From assembly GCF_000275725.1 (NCBI RefSeq), contig NZ_AJTS01000052.1, forward strand, positions 16,846-80,845: a DNA stretch of 64,000 nucleotides, written 5' to 3'. Numbering within the stretch: the first letter of the stretch is position 1; the number at the start of each line of letters is the position of its first letter. Below are positions 34,058-43,174 of the stretch, in pieces. The stretch comes from Vreelandella stevensii S18214 (lineage in GTDB: Bacteria; Pseudomonadota; Gammaproteobacteria; Pseudomonadales; Halomonadaceae). The notes under the pieces are model-generated. The model was not told the DNA's origin, did not search any database, and worked only from the letters and a program-made list of their open reading frames with translations. The position numbers and the translations under genes were made by a program.

Positions 34058-34481
34058 GTCAGGTACGATCATTCTCAATACGGCGGCACGCTTTTTGATG
34101 CCGCTGCAACTGATGTTCTCTATTTTTCTGTTGCTGCGTGGCCATGACGAGCCCGGCGGCGGCTTCATCGCCGGGCTGGTGGCGGCGGGGGCGTTTGCGC
34201 TTTACCTGTTCGCCTTTGGTGCCAGCGCCACCCGAGAAGTGCTGCGCATGGTCGACCCCCGCGACCTGGTCGGGGCGGGTCTGCTGTTGGGCATGATCTC
34301 GGTGGTGCCCGCCTGGTTCATGGGTGAGCCCTTCTTGACTGCACAGTGGTGGACGATTCCCGGTATCGAGTTCAAGGCCTCTACGCCGCTGATCTTCGAT
34401 GTGGGCGTCTATCTGGCGGTGCTGGGTTCCGTGATGGGCATGGTCATGGCGTTAATGGAGGTGGACAAGGATGAGCCTTGA
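34050..34481 (+). CDS. mrpB: Na+/H+ antiporter subunit B
   Basis: The 143-residue protein has four helices and the MnhB signature [20 protein letters not shown], where the HxEPGGGF loop is nearly invariant. It overlaps mrpA by 8 bp and precedes mrpC by 33 bp. MrpB is required for assembly and activity of the complex. Confidence 0.96.
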   Translation: MVKSGTIILNTAARFLMPLQLMFSIFLLLRGHDEPGGGFIAGLVAAGAFALYLFAFGASATREVLRMVDPRDLVGAGLLLGMISVVPAWFMGEPFLTAQWWTIPGIEFKASTPLIFDVGVYLAVLGSVMGMVMALMEVDKDEP

Positions 34482-34514
34482 GCTGCATACCCCGGATAAC
34501 ATAGGAGGCTCCCC

Positions 34515-34862
34515 ATGGAACCGCTAATGGCCCTGGCGATTGGTTTGCTGTACGCCACTGCCGTATTCATGATGCTGCGGCGTTCGATCGTCAAACTGGT
34601 GATCGGTTTGCTGCTGCTTTCCAATGGCGCCAACCTGCTGATTTTTACCACCGCAGGCATGACCCGTGGCGCGCCACCGCTGATTCCCGAAGGCATGATG
34701 CAGCCACTGGGCCCCGTGGCCGATCCGCTGCCCCAGGCCGTGGTGCTGACCGCCATCGTCATCGCGTTCGGCGTACTGGCATTTGCCGTCGTACTGATTC
34801 GCCGTGCCTATGAGATCGTGAAGGCAGATGATTTGGACAAGATGAAGGATACCGACACGTGA
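34515..34862 (+). CDS. mrpC: Na+/H+ antiporter subunit C
   Basis: The 115-residue protein is a NuoK-like three-helix subunit: [29 protein letters not shown], then [34 protein letters not shown] precedes the ATG. Its stop overlaps the GTG start of mrpD by 4 bp (GTGA). Confidence 0.96.
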   Translation: MEPLMALAIGLLYATAVFMMLRRSIVKLVIGLLLLSNGANLLIFTTAGMTRGAPPLIPEGMMQPLGPVADPLPQAVVLTAIVIAFGVLAFAVVLIRRAYEIVKADDLDKMKDTDT

Positions 34863-36460
34863 GGCCTGAAGTTGCACTTCCCGTTCTGTTGCCTCTGCTT
34901 TCGGGGGCGATATCGCTGCTGTTCTGGCGGTCGCGGCCCATGCAGCGCTTTGTGGCCGTTGCTGGCAACGTTGCGCTGCTGGGCGTCAGTCTGTGGCTGT
35001 TTGTCGCGGTACTGACAGATGGCTATGTCACCATGCAGATGGGTAACTGGCCTGCGCCCTTCGGCATTACCCTGGTGGCGGACATGCTCAGTGCCGTGAT
35101 GATCCTGATGACCGGTATCATCGGCTTGGCCATGGGCATCTACTCACTGGCCACCACCGGGCGTGGTCATGAAAAGTTTGGCTACTACCCGCTGATGCAT
35201 CTGCTGCTGGCCGGTGTGGCCGGAGCCTTCCTGACCGGCGACATGTTCAACCTCTACGTGTGGTTCGAAGTGATGCTGGTGGCATCGTTCGCGCTGCTGA
35301 TTCTGGGTGGCGAGCGTGCCCAGATGGAAGGAGCCATCAAGTATGTGACGCTGAACCTGTTGGCATCGGTGATCTTTCTGACCGCCGTCGGTCTGCTGTA
35401 TGGCACGGTCGGTTCGCTGAACATGGCCGATATCGCCCTGCGCATGGACGAAGCCGAGCACAGCGGCATGGTAGAAGTGCTGGCCGTGATGTTCATGGTG
35501 GCCTTTGGTATCAAGGCGGCCGCGTTTCCGCTGTTCTTCTGGCTGCCCGCGTCGTATCACACGCCGCCCGTGGCGGTATCGGCGCTGTTTGCTGGCCTGC
35601 TGACCAAGGTCGGGGTGTACTCGCTGTTCCGCGTCTTCACGCTGATCTTCGATCAGACCATGGGCTACCTTCAGGACATCATACTGTGGGGTGCAGTCTT
35701 GACCATGGTCACCGGCGTACTCGGGGCGGCGGCGCAGTATGAGTTCCGCCGTATTCTCTCGTTTCACATCGTCAGCCAGATTGGCTACATGATTCTTGGT
35801 CTGGCGCTCTATACCCCGCTGGCCATCGCCGGTGGCGTGTTTGCGATCATGCACAATATCATCGTGAAAACGAATCTGTTCCTGATCAGTGGTATCACGC
35901 ATCGCTTGCAGGGCACCTACCAGCTCAAGAAGATGGGCGGGCTGTATCGCGAGCGCCCCTGGCTCGCCGTGGCGTTCTTTATCTCGGCTTTCTCGTTGGC
36001 GGGCATTCCGCCGCTGTCCGGTTTCTTCGCCAAGTTCGTACTGGTGCGAGCAGGCCTGGAAGCGGGCGCCTATGTGGCCACCGGCATCGCTTTGGCCGTG
36101 GGCTTGATGACCCTCTACTCGATGGTCAAGATCTGGAACGAAGTGTTCTGGAAAGCCCTCCCGGAAGAGAACAAGGTGCCCGCCACCCAAACGCCCACGG
36201 GCGATGACGGCCGTATGCTCAAGCCGAGCCTGTGGATGATGTATCTGCCGGTGATCGTGTTGGCCATGATGTCGCTGCTGGTGGGTGTGTTCGCCGAGCC
36301 CATCATGCAGGTCATGAATCAGGTTGGCGATCAATTGATGAACCCGGCAGGCTATATAGAGGCCGTACTCGGTGAGTCGGCAAGTGTCATCGATGCGCTG
36401 TTGGAAGCGGCTGAAGCAGGTGTGGATCAGGCGAGTGACGTTCAGGAGGATGCTCCATGA
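34859..36460 (+). CDS. mrpD: Na+/H+ antiporter subunit D
   Basis: The 533-residue protein is a NuoN-type antiporter-like subunit with about 14 helices. GTG is the start and overlaps mrpC. Visible landmarks are [23 protein letters not shown] with the conserved Glu in helix 5, [40 protein letters not shown] with the helix 7 and 8 region, and [12 protein letters not shown]. An acidic tail of about 50 residues follows the last helix. It forms the second proton or sodium channel of the Mrp complex with MrpA. Confidence 0.96.
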   Translation: MRPEVALPVLLPLLSGAISLLFWRSRPMQRFVAVAGNVALLGVSLWLFVAVLTDGYVTMQMGNWPAPFGITLVADMLSAVMILMTGIIGLAMGIYSLATTGRGHEKFGYYPLMHLLLAGVAGAFLTGDMFNLYVWFEVMLVASFALLILGGERAQMEGAIKYVTLNLLASVIFLTAVGLLYGTVGSLNMADIALRMDEAEHSGMVEVLAVMFMVAFGIKAAAFPLFFWLPASYHTPPVAVSALFAGLLTKVGVYSLFRVFTLIFDQTMGYLQDIILWGAVLTMVTGVLGAAAQYEFRRILSFHIVSQIGYMILGLALYTPLAIAGGVFAIMHNIIVKTNLFLISGITHRLQGTYQLKKMGGLYRERPWLAVAFFISAFSLAGIPPLSGFFAKFVLVRAGLEAGAYVATGIALAVGLMTLYSMVKIWNEVFWKALPEENKVPATQTPTGDDGRMLKPSLWMMYLPVIVLAMMSLLVGVFAEPIMQVMNQVGDQLMNPAGYIEAVLGESASVIDALLEAAEAGVDQASDVQEDAP

Positions 36461-36930
36461 CCGGTGCAATTTGGAACTTGTTACTTGGCTTGGCCTGGGT
36501 ACTGTTGAGCGGTGATTTCTCGGGCTTGAACCTGCTGGTAGGCATGGTGTTTGGTTATATTGCGCTGGTGTTGATCGAACCTCAGGTTGAAGCGCTGAAA
36601 GGCTATCCTTCGCGAGTGCCGCGCATCATCGGCTTCATTGGCTTCTTCATGAAAGAGCTGGTGCAGGCCAACTTGCGCGTCGCTTTCGATATCCTGACGC
36701 CGCCCTGGCACATGCAGCCAGGGGTCATTGCTTTTCCGCTGGCCGCGCGCACGGAAATGGAGATCACCATGGTGGCCAACCTGATTTCGCTGACGCCGGG
36801 CACGTTGAGCCTGGACGTCTCCGATGATCGCCGGGTGCTCTATATCCATGCCATGTTCCTTGATGACGAAGATGAGTTGAGACGTAGCCTCAAAGAGATG
36901 GAGTACCGAGCCCTGGAGTTATTTCGCTGA
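36457..36930 (+). CDS. mrpE: Na+/H+ antiporter subunit E
   Basis: The 157-residue protein has two N-terminal helices (LLLGLAWVLLSGDFSGLNLLVGMVFGYIAL) and a cytoplasmic domain with MVANLISLTPGTLSLDVSDDRRVLYIHAMF, the MnhE signature. ATGA overlaps the mrpD stop. It shares one base with mrpF. Confidence 0.96.
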   Translation: MTGAIWNLLLGLAWVLLSGDFSGLNLLVGMVFGYIALVLIEPQVEALKGYPSRVPRIIGFIGFFMKELVQANLRVAFDILTPPWHMQPGVIAFPLAARTEMEITMVANLISLTPGTLSLDVSDDRRVLYIHAMFLDDEDELRRSLKEMEYRALELFR

Positions 36931-37199
36931 TGGATACCGTGATTTTAATTAGCCAGGTCGTGATGGGCTGTGCCCTGATACTGACCTTCGTGCGCGTGGT
37001 GCGTGGCCCTAGCCTGCCGGACCGAGTGGTGGCGCTGGAGCTGTTTTCCACCACGGTGGTGGGGCTGGTAGGGGTATATGCCATACAATCAGGTGTATCG
37101 AGCTTTCTGGATGCGGCCATCGTCATTGCGCTGATGGGCTTCCTGGCCGCCATCGGATTTGCTCGCTTTCTGGAACGTGGAGGGCCGCGGGATGATTGA
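36930..37199 (+). CDS. mrpF: Na+/H+ antiporter subunit F
   Basis: The 89-residue three-helix protein contains VRGPSLPDRVVALELFSTTVVG, the MnhF motif with the functionally important Asp in DRVVA. TGATG links it to mrpE, and mrpG begins 8 bp before its stop. Confidence 0.96.
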   Translation: MDTVILISQVVMGCALILTFVRVVRGPSLPDRVVALELFSTTVVGLVGVYAIQSGVSSFLDAAIVIALMGFLAAIGFARFLERGGPRDD

Positions 37200-37596
37200 T
37201 TTCGTCAAGGGAACGCTGGTTCTGACCGGCGCCAGCTTCATGCTGCTGGCCTCCATTGGTTTGCTGCGGCTGCCCGATTTGTTGACCCGTATGCATGCCA
37301 CCACCAAGGCTGCTGCACTGGGGGTGATCCTGATCATGCTGGCGGCAGCCATGCACTTTGCCGAAGTGGGGGTCGTGGCGCGGGCATTCGCGATCATCGT
37401 ATTCATCTTGATCACCGCACCTATTGCCGCCCATGTGATTGGCAGGGCGGGTTACTTCGTCGGCTCTCGACTGTGGAGCGGTACGGTGAAGGATGAACTC
37501 AGGCCCAATTATGATCCGCTCACCCATGAATTGAAGAGCGGATTGGAGACCCATGAAAATGCCAAGCGTCAACCTCGGCCTACAGATCCCGACTGA
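37192..37596 (+). CDS. mrpG: Na+/H+ antiporter subunit G
   Basis: The 134-residue protein starts at ATG 37192, inside mrpF; a longer upstream frame to 37159 is less likely. It has three helices and the MnhG motif IGLLRLPDLLTRMHATTKAAALG. A charged tail of about 40 residues follows. It closes the operon, which has an intrinsic terminator 20 bp downstream. Confidence 0.96.
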   Translation: MIDFVKGTLVLTGASFMLLASIGLLRLPDLLTRMHATTKAAALGVILIMLAAAMHFAEVGVVARAFAIIVFILITAPIAAHVIGRAGYFVGSRLWSGTVKDELRPNYDPLTHELKSGLETHENAKRQPRPTDPD

Positions 37597-37616
37597 CCAT
37601 TAATCAACGAGTTAAC

Positions 37617-37645
37617 CAAAAGCCACCTTCGGGTGGCTTTTTTTA
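37617..37645 (+). terminator. Intrinsic terminator of the mrp operon
   Basis: A stem agccacc / ggtggct with a TTCG-type loop, flanked by A on the left, is followed by seven T residues. Confidence 0.92.
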
Positions 37646-37711
37646 TGCGGAGTTAATAAGGCGCTGCTGTTTAACCAAAGTGCGCAGTGCCACTAAATGC
37701 CTGTTAATTTA

Positions 37712-37733
37712 TATACAATATATGTACTGTATA
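37712..37733. promoter_or_regulatory. Candidate operator upstream of DUF2256 / CRY-DASH
   Basis: A 22-bp AT-rich imperfect palindrome (arms tataca and tgtata, 10 bp apart) lies 61 bp before the DUF2256 start. It shares TATACAA, TATGT and GTATA with the site before the FeS photolyase gene. Confidence 0.45.
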
Positions 37734-37793
37734 AGATATAGTGTCCATGTATGAAAGCGTGGCGCGGTGCTTTACGCGCAGCGAGATGGACAG

Positions 37794-37970
37794 ATGAGAC
37801 GAAAACAAGACCTACCGGAAAAAGACTGCGTTCAATGCCAGCGCCCATTTACTTGGCGGAAAAAATGGGCGCGCTGTTGAGAGGAAGTGCGTTTTTGCAG
37901 CGAACGCTGCCGACGCGAAGCCAGACAGCACAGCACGCCGAGGAGGCACGAGCATGAACAGCACGACTGA
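37794..37970 (+). pseudogene. DUF2256 small zinc-ribbon-like protein, interrupted by an in-frame UGA
   Basis: Translation from ATG 37794 gives MRRKQDLPEKDCVQCQRPFT and WRKKWARC, then TGA (37878-37880), then EEVRFCSERCRREARQ in the same frame up to TGA at 37968-37970. DUF2256 proteins of about 45-55 residues normally have Trp at that place (W..CW(D/E)EV.(Y/F)CSERCR), so TGG to TGA is the simplest change. Two CxxC-type pairs (CVQC, CSERC) suggest metal binding. These proteins are usually encoded next to cryptochrome DASH genes, as here: the frame ends 17 bp inside the photolyase gene. It is either a nonsense mutation or readthrough. Confidence 0.75.
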
Positions 37971-39375
37971 TATTGTCTGGCTACAGGATAACCTCCGTGT
38001 AGCGGACAACCCTCTACTACATTTCACATCCGCCCCTGATCAACTGGTTTGCCTTTACGTACTGGACCGGGCGTGGTTACGTTCCAATATGGCAGGCGAG
38101 GAGACTTGCCGCCTTGGCCCGGCGCGCCTGCGCTTCTTATGGCAAAGCCTGATGGAACTGCGTGGCGAGCTGCTGCAATTAGGCAGCGATCTGCTGGTAC
38201 GTATTGGTCACCCTGCCGAAGAGGTAGTGGCCATGGCCACGCGCCTCAAAGCCCGGCAAGTGCTGGTCGCCGAACACTCGGGCTGCGAAGAACGGGCGCA
38301 CATTGGTCAGGTGGCCGAGACGCTGCCTGAGCACTGCTCGCTGGTGCGTTCCGATAGCGGCTACCTGATTGACGCCTCGGCGCTGCCGTTTGCGTTGGAG
38401 GAGCTGCCTGCCAGCTTTTCGGCGTTTCGTCGTCAGGTGGAGAAACATTGTGAGATCCCCGCGCCGCTCAGTATGCCGGTGACGCTGCCCGGGTGGCCAG
38501 ACGACGCCCCCCGTGGCTTCCCGCCGCTCAGGGATGTATGTCAGCAGAGTGCGGCCTGGCAGCCAGACAAGCGTCAGGGGCTTGTATTCGTCGGCGGTGA
38601 ATCCGCAGCTCGAGACCGGCTGCAGCACTATCTGTGGCGGCAGAACGGCGCTGAGTCCTACAAGAAAACCCGCAATGGTTTGTTGGGAGCCAACTTTTCG
38701 ACGCGGTTTTCGCCTTGGCTGGCCAAGGGCTGTCTCTCGGCTCGCCAGGTACACCGTGAGGTCAAGGCCTGGGAAGCCATCAATGGTAGCTGCGAGTCCA
38801 GCTACTGGATCGTGTTCGAACTATTGTGGCGTGACTACTTTCACCGTGCAGCGCAGCTGGAAGGCCCTGCGCTATTCGGCCGCGAGCAGCTCCCCGTGCC
38901 TAACGAGGCGTTCAACCGTTGGCGCGATGGCAAGACAGGGGTCCCGTTCATCGATGCGGCGATGATCGAGCTCAAAGGGACCGGATGGATATCCAATCGC
39001 GCACGCCAGAACGTGGCCAGTTTCCTGGTCAAGGATCTCGGCGTGGACTGGCGTTTGGGCGCTGGCTGGTTCGAGCACTGTCTGATCGATTACGATGTGG
39101 CCAGTAACTGGGGTAATTGGCGCTATATCGCCGGAGTAGGGCGAGATCCCCGGCAGGATCGCTACTTCAACGTGTTGAAGCAGGCAGGACATTATGACCC
39201 AAAAGGCCTCTATGTCGCATACTGGCTGCCCGCCCTCGAGTCCTTGCCCTTTGGCCTCGAACGGCACCAGCCTTGGCGCGCGGCGCCTTCCAGGTTCGAT
39301 CCTCCCTGCGTCATGCCAAGTGAGTGGCACCGCTGGCTGATTGCTGCCGAAGAGTTCGAGGAGACGGATGAGTAA
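37954..39375 (+). CDS. Cryptochrome DASH-type photolyase
   Basis: The 473-residue protein starts at ATG 37954 after GAGGAGG-like sequence. The N-terminal antenna domain is VWLQDNLRVADNPLL. The FAD domain has the DASH motifs ESYKKTRNGLLGANFSTRFS, ELLWRDYFHRAA, WISNRARQNVASFLVKDLGV, VASNWGNWRYIAGVGRDPRQ and DPKGLYVAYWLP. The N-rich ARQNVAS segment and SNWGNW are typical of FAD-binding CRY-DASH. These enzymes repair CPD lesions in single-stranded DNA and may be light sensors. It overlaps the DUF2256 frame upstream and DUF3429 downstream by a few bases. Confidence 0.9.
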   Translation: MNSTTDIVWLQDNLRVADNPLLHFTSAPDQLVCLYVLDRAWLRSNMAGEETCRLGPARLRFLWQSLMELRGELLQLGSDLLVRIGHPAEEVVAMATRLKARQVLVAEHSGCEERAHIGQVAETLPEHCSLVRSDSGYLIDASALPFALEELPASFSAFRRQVEKHCEIPAPLSMPVTLPGWPDDAPRGFPPLRDVCQQSAAWQPDKRQGLVFVGGESAARDRLQHYLWRQNGAESYKKTRNGLLGANFSTRFSPWLAKGCLSARQVHREVKAWEAINGSCESSYWIVFELLWRDYFHRAAQLEGPALFGREQLPVPNEAFNRWRDGKTGVPFIDAAMIELKGTGWISNRARQNVASFLVKDLGVDWRLGAGWFEHCLIDYDVASNWGNWRYIAGVGRDPRQDRYFNVLKQAGHYDPKGLYVAYWLPALESLPFGLERHQPWRAAPSRFDPPCVMPSEWHRWLIAAEEFEETDE

Positions 39376-39826
39376 GCAAGCAGGAAGCGTTGTGAGTGAA
39401 CGCCGATTGGCCTGGGGGCTGGGCCTTGCTGGGCTGATCCCGTTCATTGCGGCGAGTGGCGCAGCATGGTGGGCGCCTACCGCCTGGCAGGTCACGGCGA
39501 TTTACGGGTTTACTTACTACAGTGCGGTGATTCTGTCATTTCTGGGTGGCGTTCATTGGGGCAGTGCGCTGCAGGTCTCGCGGCTGGGTAACGGTAGGCG
39601 CTTGGTACTGGCCATGGTGCCTAGCCTGATTGCCTGGCCTGCGCTGATGTTCGATGTGGTGACGGGGCTATGGGTGCTGTTGGCAGGCTTTGTGCTCATT
39701 GGTCTTTACGATGTCAGCCGCGATGGCCGTGAAGGGTTTCCTCGCTGGTACACAGGGTTACGCTGTGTGCTGACCGGTATCGTGGGGGCTGCCCACCTGG
39801 TGGTGCTGTGGCGGCTCATGGCCTGA
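39368..39826 (+). CDS. DUF3429 inner-membrane protein
   Basis: The 152-residue protein starts at ATG 39368, 8 bp before the end of the CRY-DASH gene, so it is translationally coupled. It has five predicted helices (LAWGLGLAGLIPFIAASGAA; FTYYSAVILSFLGGVHWGSAL, the family signature; LAMVPSLIAWPALMF and others). The family often neighbours photolyase genes; its function is unknown. Confidence 0.85.
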   Translation: MSKQAGSVVSERRLAWGLGLAGLIPFIAASGAAWWAPTAWQVTAIYGFTYYSAVILSFLGGVHWGSALQVSRLGNGRRLVLAMVPSLIAWPALMFDVVTGLWVLLAGFVLIGLYDVSRDGREGFPRWYTGLRCVLTGIVGAAHLVVLWRLMA

Positions 39827-39893
39827 GGCTGGCATCAGACCCGTTTCTGAGCCATTATCACAGCCACGCCAAGGACAGCCATGAGACGATGAC

Positions 39894-41150
39894 ATGTTAT
39901 TGAAATCCCAGGTATCACCCGCTTTCGCGCCCACCTTCAAGCCAGCCTTGATACTGGCAACGATGCTGGCTTTGGGGGGGCAATCTGCCCAAGCCAGCCC
40001 GCAACTGATGACCGAAGTCGATGCGCGAGCCGCCGAGCAAGTGCAGTATGCCAGCTTCAACCAGTGGCTGAGTGATTTCCGCCGTTACGCCGCCAATCAA
40101 GGGATCAGTGAAGCCACTCTGGCCAAAGCGCTGGACGGTGTGCGTTATCGCGAGCGCGTGATCGAGCTGGACCGTCATCAGCCTGAGTTCGTCAGGCCCA
40201 TCTGGCAATACCTCGATAGCGCCGTGTCCAGTACGCGCATTGCCAATGGTCGTGAAAAGTATGCTCAGCATCGCGATACTGCTCAACAGATGCAGCAGCG
40301 CTATGGGGTGCCTGCCGAAATCATCGTTGCCATCTGGGGTGTCGAGAGTAATTACGGCAGCAACTTTGGTGACTTTTCGACGCTGGAGTCCCTCGCCACC
40401 CTGGCCTACGATGGCCGTCGCCGTGATTTTGCCCGCGGAGAGCTTCTGGCAGCGCTGCGTATCATCGAGCAGGGGGATATCGCCGCCGATGAGATGCGCG
40501 GCTCCTGGGCCGGGGCCATGGGGCATACTCAGTTCATCCCCAGCAGCTTCGAAGCCTATGCGGTGGACGGCGACAACGATGGACGGCGTGATATCTGGGG
40601 CAGTATTCCCGATGTCATGGCCTCGACGGCCAACTACCTGGCCCGCGCCGGTTGGCAAGCAGGCCAGCCCTGGGGAGCCGAAGTGGTGCTGCCTGATACG
40701 TTCGACTACTCGCAAACCGAGCGTTTGAGTTCGGCCCAGTGGGCCGCGCAGGGCGTACGGGCGGTGAGCGGCGATTTGCCCGCCTTCGATAGCGCCGCCG
40801 TCATCGTACCAGCGGGTGCCAGTGGCCCAGCATTCATCGTAGGCCCTAACTTCCGGGCCATTTTGCGCTACAACAACGCCACCAGCTATGCACTAGCGGT
40901 GGCGACACTGGCCGATGCCATTGCCGGGCGTCAGGGTATTACTCAGTCCTGGCCCACCCATGAGGCACCTTTGACGCGCGACGATGTCAGAACGCTTCAG
41001 CAGCGGCTGAACAACGCCGGTTATTCGGTGGGCACCGCCGATGGCATCATGGGACCCAATACCCAGGCAGGTGTGCGAGCCTTCCAGCGTGATCAAGGAC
41101 TGGTGCCCGACGGTTTTGCCACTCAGTCGCTGCTTGAGCGACTTCCATAA
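39894..41150 (+). CDS. Lytic murein transglycosylase, MltB-like, with C-terminal peptidoglycan-binding domain
   Basis: The 418-residue protein has an N-terminal hydrophobic export segment (about 12-33, ending QSAQAS). The SLT2/MltB domain spans about 50-345, with catalytic Glu151 in AIWGVESNYGSNFGDF and the GSWAGAMGHTQFIPSSFEAYAVDGDNDG stretch. A PG_binding_1 domain (LTRDDVRTLQQRLNNAGYSV to SLLERL) ends the protein. There is no lipobox Cys, so it should be soluble in the periplasm. It cleaves the MurNAc-GlcNAc bond, forming 1,6-anhydro ends. Confidence 0.93.
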   Translation: MLLKSQVSPAFAPTFKPALILATMLALGGQSAQASPQLMTEVDARAAEQVQYASFNQWLSDFRRYAANQGISEATLAKALDGVRYRERVIELDRHQPEFVRPIWQYLDSAVSSTRIANGREKYAQHRDTAQQMQQRYGVPAEIIVAIWGVESNYGSNFGDFSTLESLATLAYDGRRRDFARGELLAALRIIEQGDIAADEMRGSWAGAMGHTQFIPSSFEAYAVDGDNDGRRDIWGSIPDVMASTANYLARAGWQAGQPWGAEVVLPDTFDYSQTERLSSAQWAAQGVRAVSGDLPAFDSAAVIVPAGASGPAFIVGPNFRAILRYNNATSYALAVATLADAIAGRQGITQSWPTHEAPLTRDDVRTLQQRLNNAGYSVGTADGIMGPNTQAGVRAFQRDQGLVPDGFATQSLLERLP

Positions 41151-41191
41151 TCCAACTACCTCTTTAATCCAACTATCAAGGACGCGTTGCG

Positions 41192-41746
41192 ATGGTGAAT
41201 AGATTGCGAAAGACCATGGGCATGACGGCTCTGGCGAGTGTGCTGATGGCGAGTGCCAGCGTACAGGCCGAGGACAAGGTGTTCGGCTGGGTGGAGAACG
41301 CGTTCATCGAGCCTTGGGGCATTGGCGTCAAGGCCAAGCTGGACAGCGGTGCGCTGACCTCGTCGTTGGACGCCCGTGACATCGAGATTTTCGAGAAGGA
41401 TGGCGAAGACTGGGTGCGCTTTCGCTTAAAGCTGGAGGATCAGGCCAGCGGTGAGACCTTCAGCGACGAAATCGAACGTCCGCTGTATCGTGAGCAAACC
41501 GTGCGCGGCGCCGGTGGGCGCGATGAACGCCCCGTGGTGCTGATGGACGTGTGCATGGGCGACACCATCTATGAAGAGCAGTTCAGCCTGCGCGACCGCG
41601 AAGAGATGATTTACCCGCTGCTGCTGGGGCGTCGCACGATCAGCCATCTTGGGTTACTGGATGTGCGCAGAACGTTCTTGCAGACACCGGAGTGTGGGGA
41701 GAATGCCGAGTACGTTCCCCACGACCCCGAAGACGATCAAACCTGA
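41192..41746 (+). CDS. Secreted retropepsin-like protein (annotated elsewhere as ATP-dependent zinc protease)
   Basis: The 184-residue protein has a signal peptide (to about residue 26, SVQA/ED). The mature part matches the PF05618 family: GWVENAFIEPWGIGVKAKLDSGALTSSLDA, where LDSGA is the D-S/T-G aspartic protease motif, followed by RPVVLMDVCMGDTIYEEQFSL and YPLLLGRRTISHLGLLDVRR. The family is predicted to be single-domain retropepsin-like, and its old name is misleading. It lies 41 bp after mltB and may be cotranscribed. Confidence 0.85.
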   Translation: MVNRLRKTMGMTALASVLMASASVQAEDKVFGWVENAFIEPWGIGVKAKLDSGALTSSLDARDIEIFEKDGEDWVRFRLKLEDQASGETFSDEIERPLYREQTVRGAGGRDERPVVLMDVCMGDTIYEEQFSLRDREEMIYPLLLGRRTISHLGLLDVRRTFLQTPECGENAEYVPHDPEDDQT

Positions 41747-41759
41747 TCAATAGGGTGAG

Positions 41760-42470
41760 TCAGAACAGCCGTGCCAGCAGCGCCGTCACGGCGGTTTCTA
41801 CTCTCAGGATGCGCGGGCCCAGGTGCATGCCCTCGCATCCTGCTGCCAGCAGTTGCTCGACTTCCCATTCGATAAACCCCCCCTCTGGCCCCACGAAAAG
41901 TGCACAGGGCTCGTCGATGCCGCGTGGGCAGGCGTCGGGCATGCCAGGGTGAGCGACGAGTCCCCGTCGCTCGTGTAGTACGCCGTTCAGGTGATCTTCC
42001 AGAAAAGGGCGAAATCCCTTGCACAGCGTGACCTGCGGGAGCTGCGTGTCGCGTGCCTGCTCCAACCCGAGCAGGAGATGCTGGTGCACCTTTTCTGGGC
42101 GTAGCTCCGGCGATTGCCAGTAGCTTTTCTCCACCCGCTGGGTGTGTAGTAGGGTAATCTGTTTCACGCCTAGCGCAGTGACATGTTCCAGCGTGCGGGC
42201 CAGCATGCGCGGGCGCGGCAAGGCCAGCACCAGATGCACCGGTAGCGGGGGTGGTGGAGGCGTTTCCAGCGGGCCCAGGTGGAAGAGGGCACCGCTTGTG
42301 GTCAGTTCGATCAGTTCGGCCTTGCCCATGTTGCCTCCCTGAACGCCCACGCTCAGTTGGTCCCCCGGCTGGGCGCGATGTACGTCGCGCAGATGCGTCA
42401 GGCGGCGGGTGTCGGTCAGGCGGGCTTGTTGGCCGTTCACCTCACTGGGGTCGAGCAAAATCAGATTCAT
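41760..42470 (-). CDS. rsmE: 16S rRNA (uracil-1498-N3)-methyltransferase
   Basis: The 236-residue SPOUT enzyme has an N-terminal PUA-like domain (MNLILLDPSEVNGQQARLTD, LRDVHRAQPGDQLSVGVQGG) and the knotted domain (LVLALPRPRMLARTLEHVTALGVKQI, FVGPEGGFIEWEVEQL, LGPRILRVETAVTALLA). The GPEGGF and LG.RILR.ETA motifs define RsmE. It methylates U1498 of 16S rRNA. It is convergent with the retropepsin-like gene, the stops 13 bp apart. Confidence 0.96.
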   Translation of the reverse strand: MNLILLDPSEVNGQQARLTDTRRLTHLRDVHRAQPGDQLSVGVQGGNMGKAELIELTTSGALFHLGPLETPPPPPLPVHLVLALPRPRMLARTLEHVTALGVKQITLLHTQRVEKSYWQSPELRPEKVHQHLLLGLEQARDTQLPQVTLCKGFRPFLEDHLNGVLHERRGLVAHPGMPDACPRGIDEPCALFVGPEGGFIEWEVEQLLAAGCEGMHLGPRILRVETAVTALLARLF

Positions 42471-42605
42471 GATGGTCGTCTATTAGTCGTGGGCAGGCCG
42501 CGCATCGCGGCACTAATCCGTTAAGCTGGCTTGCATGGGCGTGTGTTGCAGGCACAATAGCAGCCATGGCGACAAAAGCCTTTATCGCGTTTAAGGAGAT
42601 ACGCT

Positions 42606-43070
42606 GTGCGCGTCATTCGTAAATATGCCAACCGCAGGTTGTACGACACACAACAAAGCCGCTACGTGACGCTGGAAGATTTGCGCCGTCTGATTATCGA
42701 CGAAGAGCCTTTTCGTGTCGAAGATGCCAAAAGTGGCGAAGACCTCACGCGCACGATTCTACTGTCGATCATTATCGAACAGGAGCAGGCCGATAGTGAA
42801 GCGGAAGTGTTCTCCAACGATCTGCTGGCCCAGTTGATTCGCGTGTATGACATGTCGTCACCGCTGCCTCTGGCGCGCTATCTGGAACAGGGCACCCAGC
42901 TGATGCTGGAGCAGCAGAAACGCCTCCAGAGTCAGTGGCAGCAGGCCATGCGGCATACGCCCATGGAGTTCATGCGTGAACTGGCCGAGGAGAATATGCG
43001 CTTTTGGCAGAACACGCTCAACCAGCCTTCCACCAAGGAAGACGACGACCCAACGGATGGCAAGCCTTAG
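42606..43070 (+). CDS. phaR: Polyhydroxyalkanoate synthesis repressor PhaR
   Basis: The 154-residue protein starts with GTG (42606), preceded by AAGGAG. The N-terminal PHB/PHA DNA-binding domain reads VIRKYANRRLYDTQQSRYVT and LEDLRRLIIDEEPFRVEDA. The PHB accumulation region follows, ending in helices with FMRELAEENMRFWQ. PhaR represses phasin genes and its own gene and is released by binding to PHA granules. The phasin and synthase genes are not in the window. Its presence fits a PHA-storing Halomonas. Confidence 0.93.
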   Translation: MRVIRKYANRRLYDTQQSRYVTLEDLRRLIIDEEPFRVEDAKSGEDLTRTILLSIIIEQEQADSEAEVFSNDLLAQLIRVYDMSSPLPLARYLEQGTQLMLEQQKRLQSQWQQAMRHTPMEFMRELAEENMRFWQNTLNQPSTKEDDDPTDGKP

Positions 43071-43174
43071 CTTTACAACAGCGCTGGGTTTCAGACAGCG
43101 CTTGGCGCCCCGCTAGCGGCTGCGTTATGGCATAATGCGCCCATCGACGCTCTCCTGTTTTGAGAAGGATACCC

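Noticed and set aside
35144-36469. Long minus-strand open frame (441 codons) opposite mrpD, and similar ones opposite the alanine symporter and prkA
   Set aside because: They are shadows of strongly coded plus-strand genes; the translations are rich in His, Gln and Arg, without family motifs.
37878-37880. Selenocysteine at the UGA of the DUF2256 frame
   Set aside because: The family has Trp, not Cys, at this place, and I see no clear SECIS-like hairpin directly after the codon.
37751-37957. 68-codon frame upstream of the CRY-DASH gene
   Set aside because: It is a different frame from the DUF2256 sequence and shows no family similarity.
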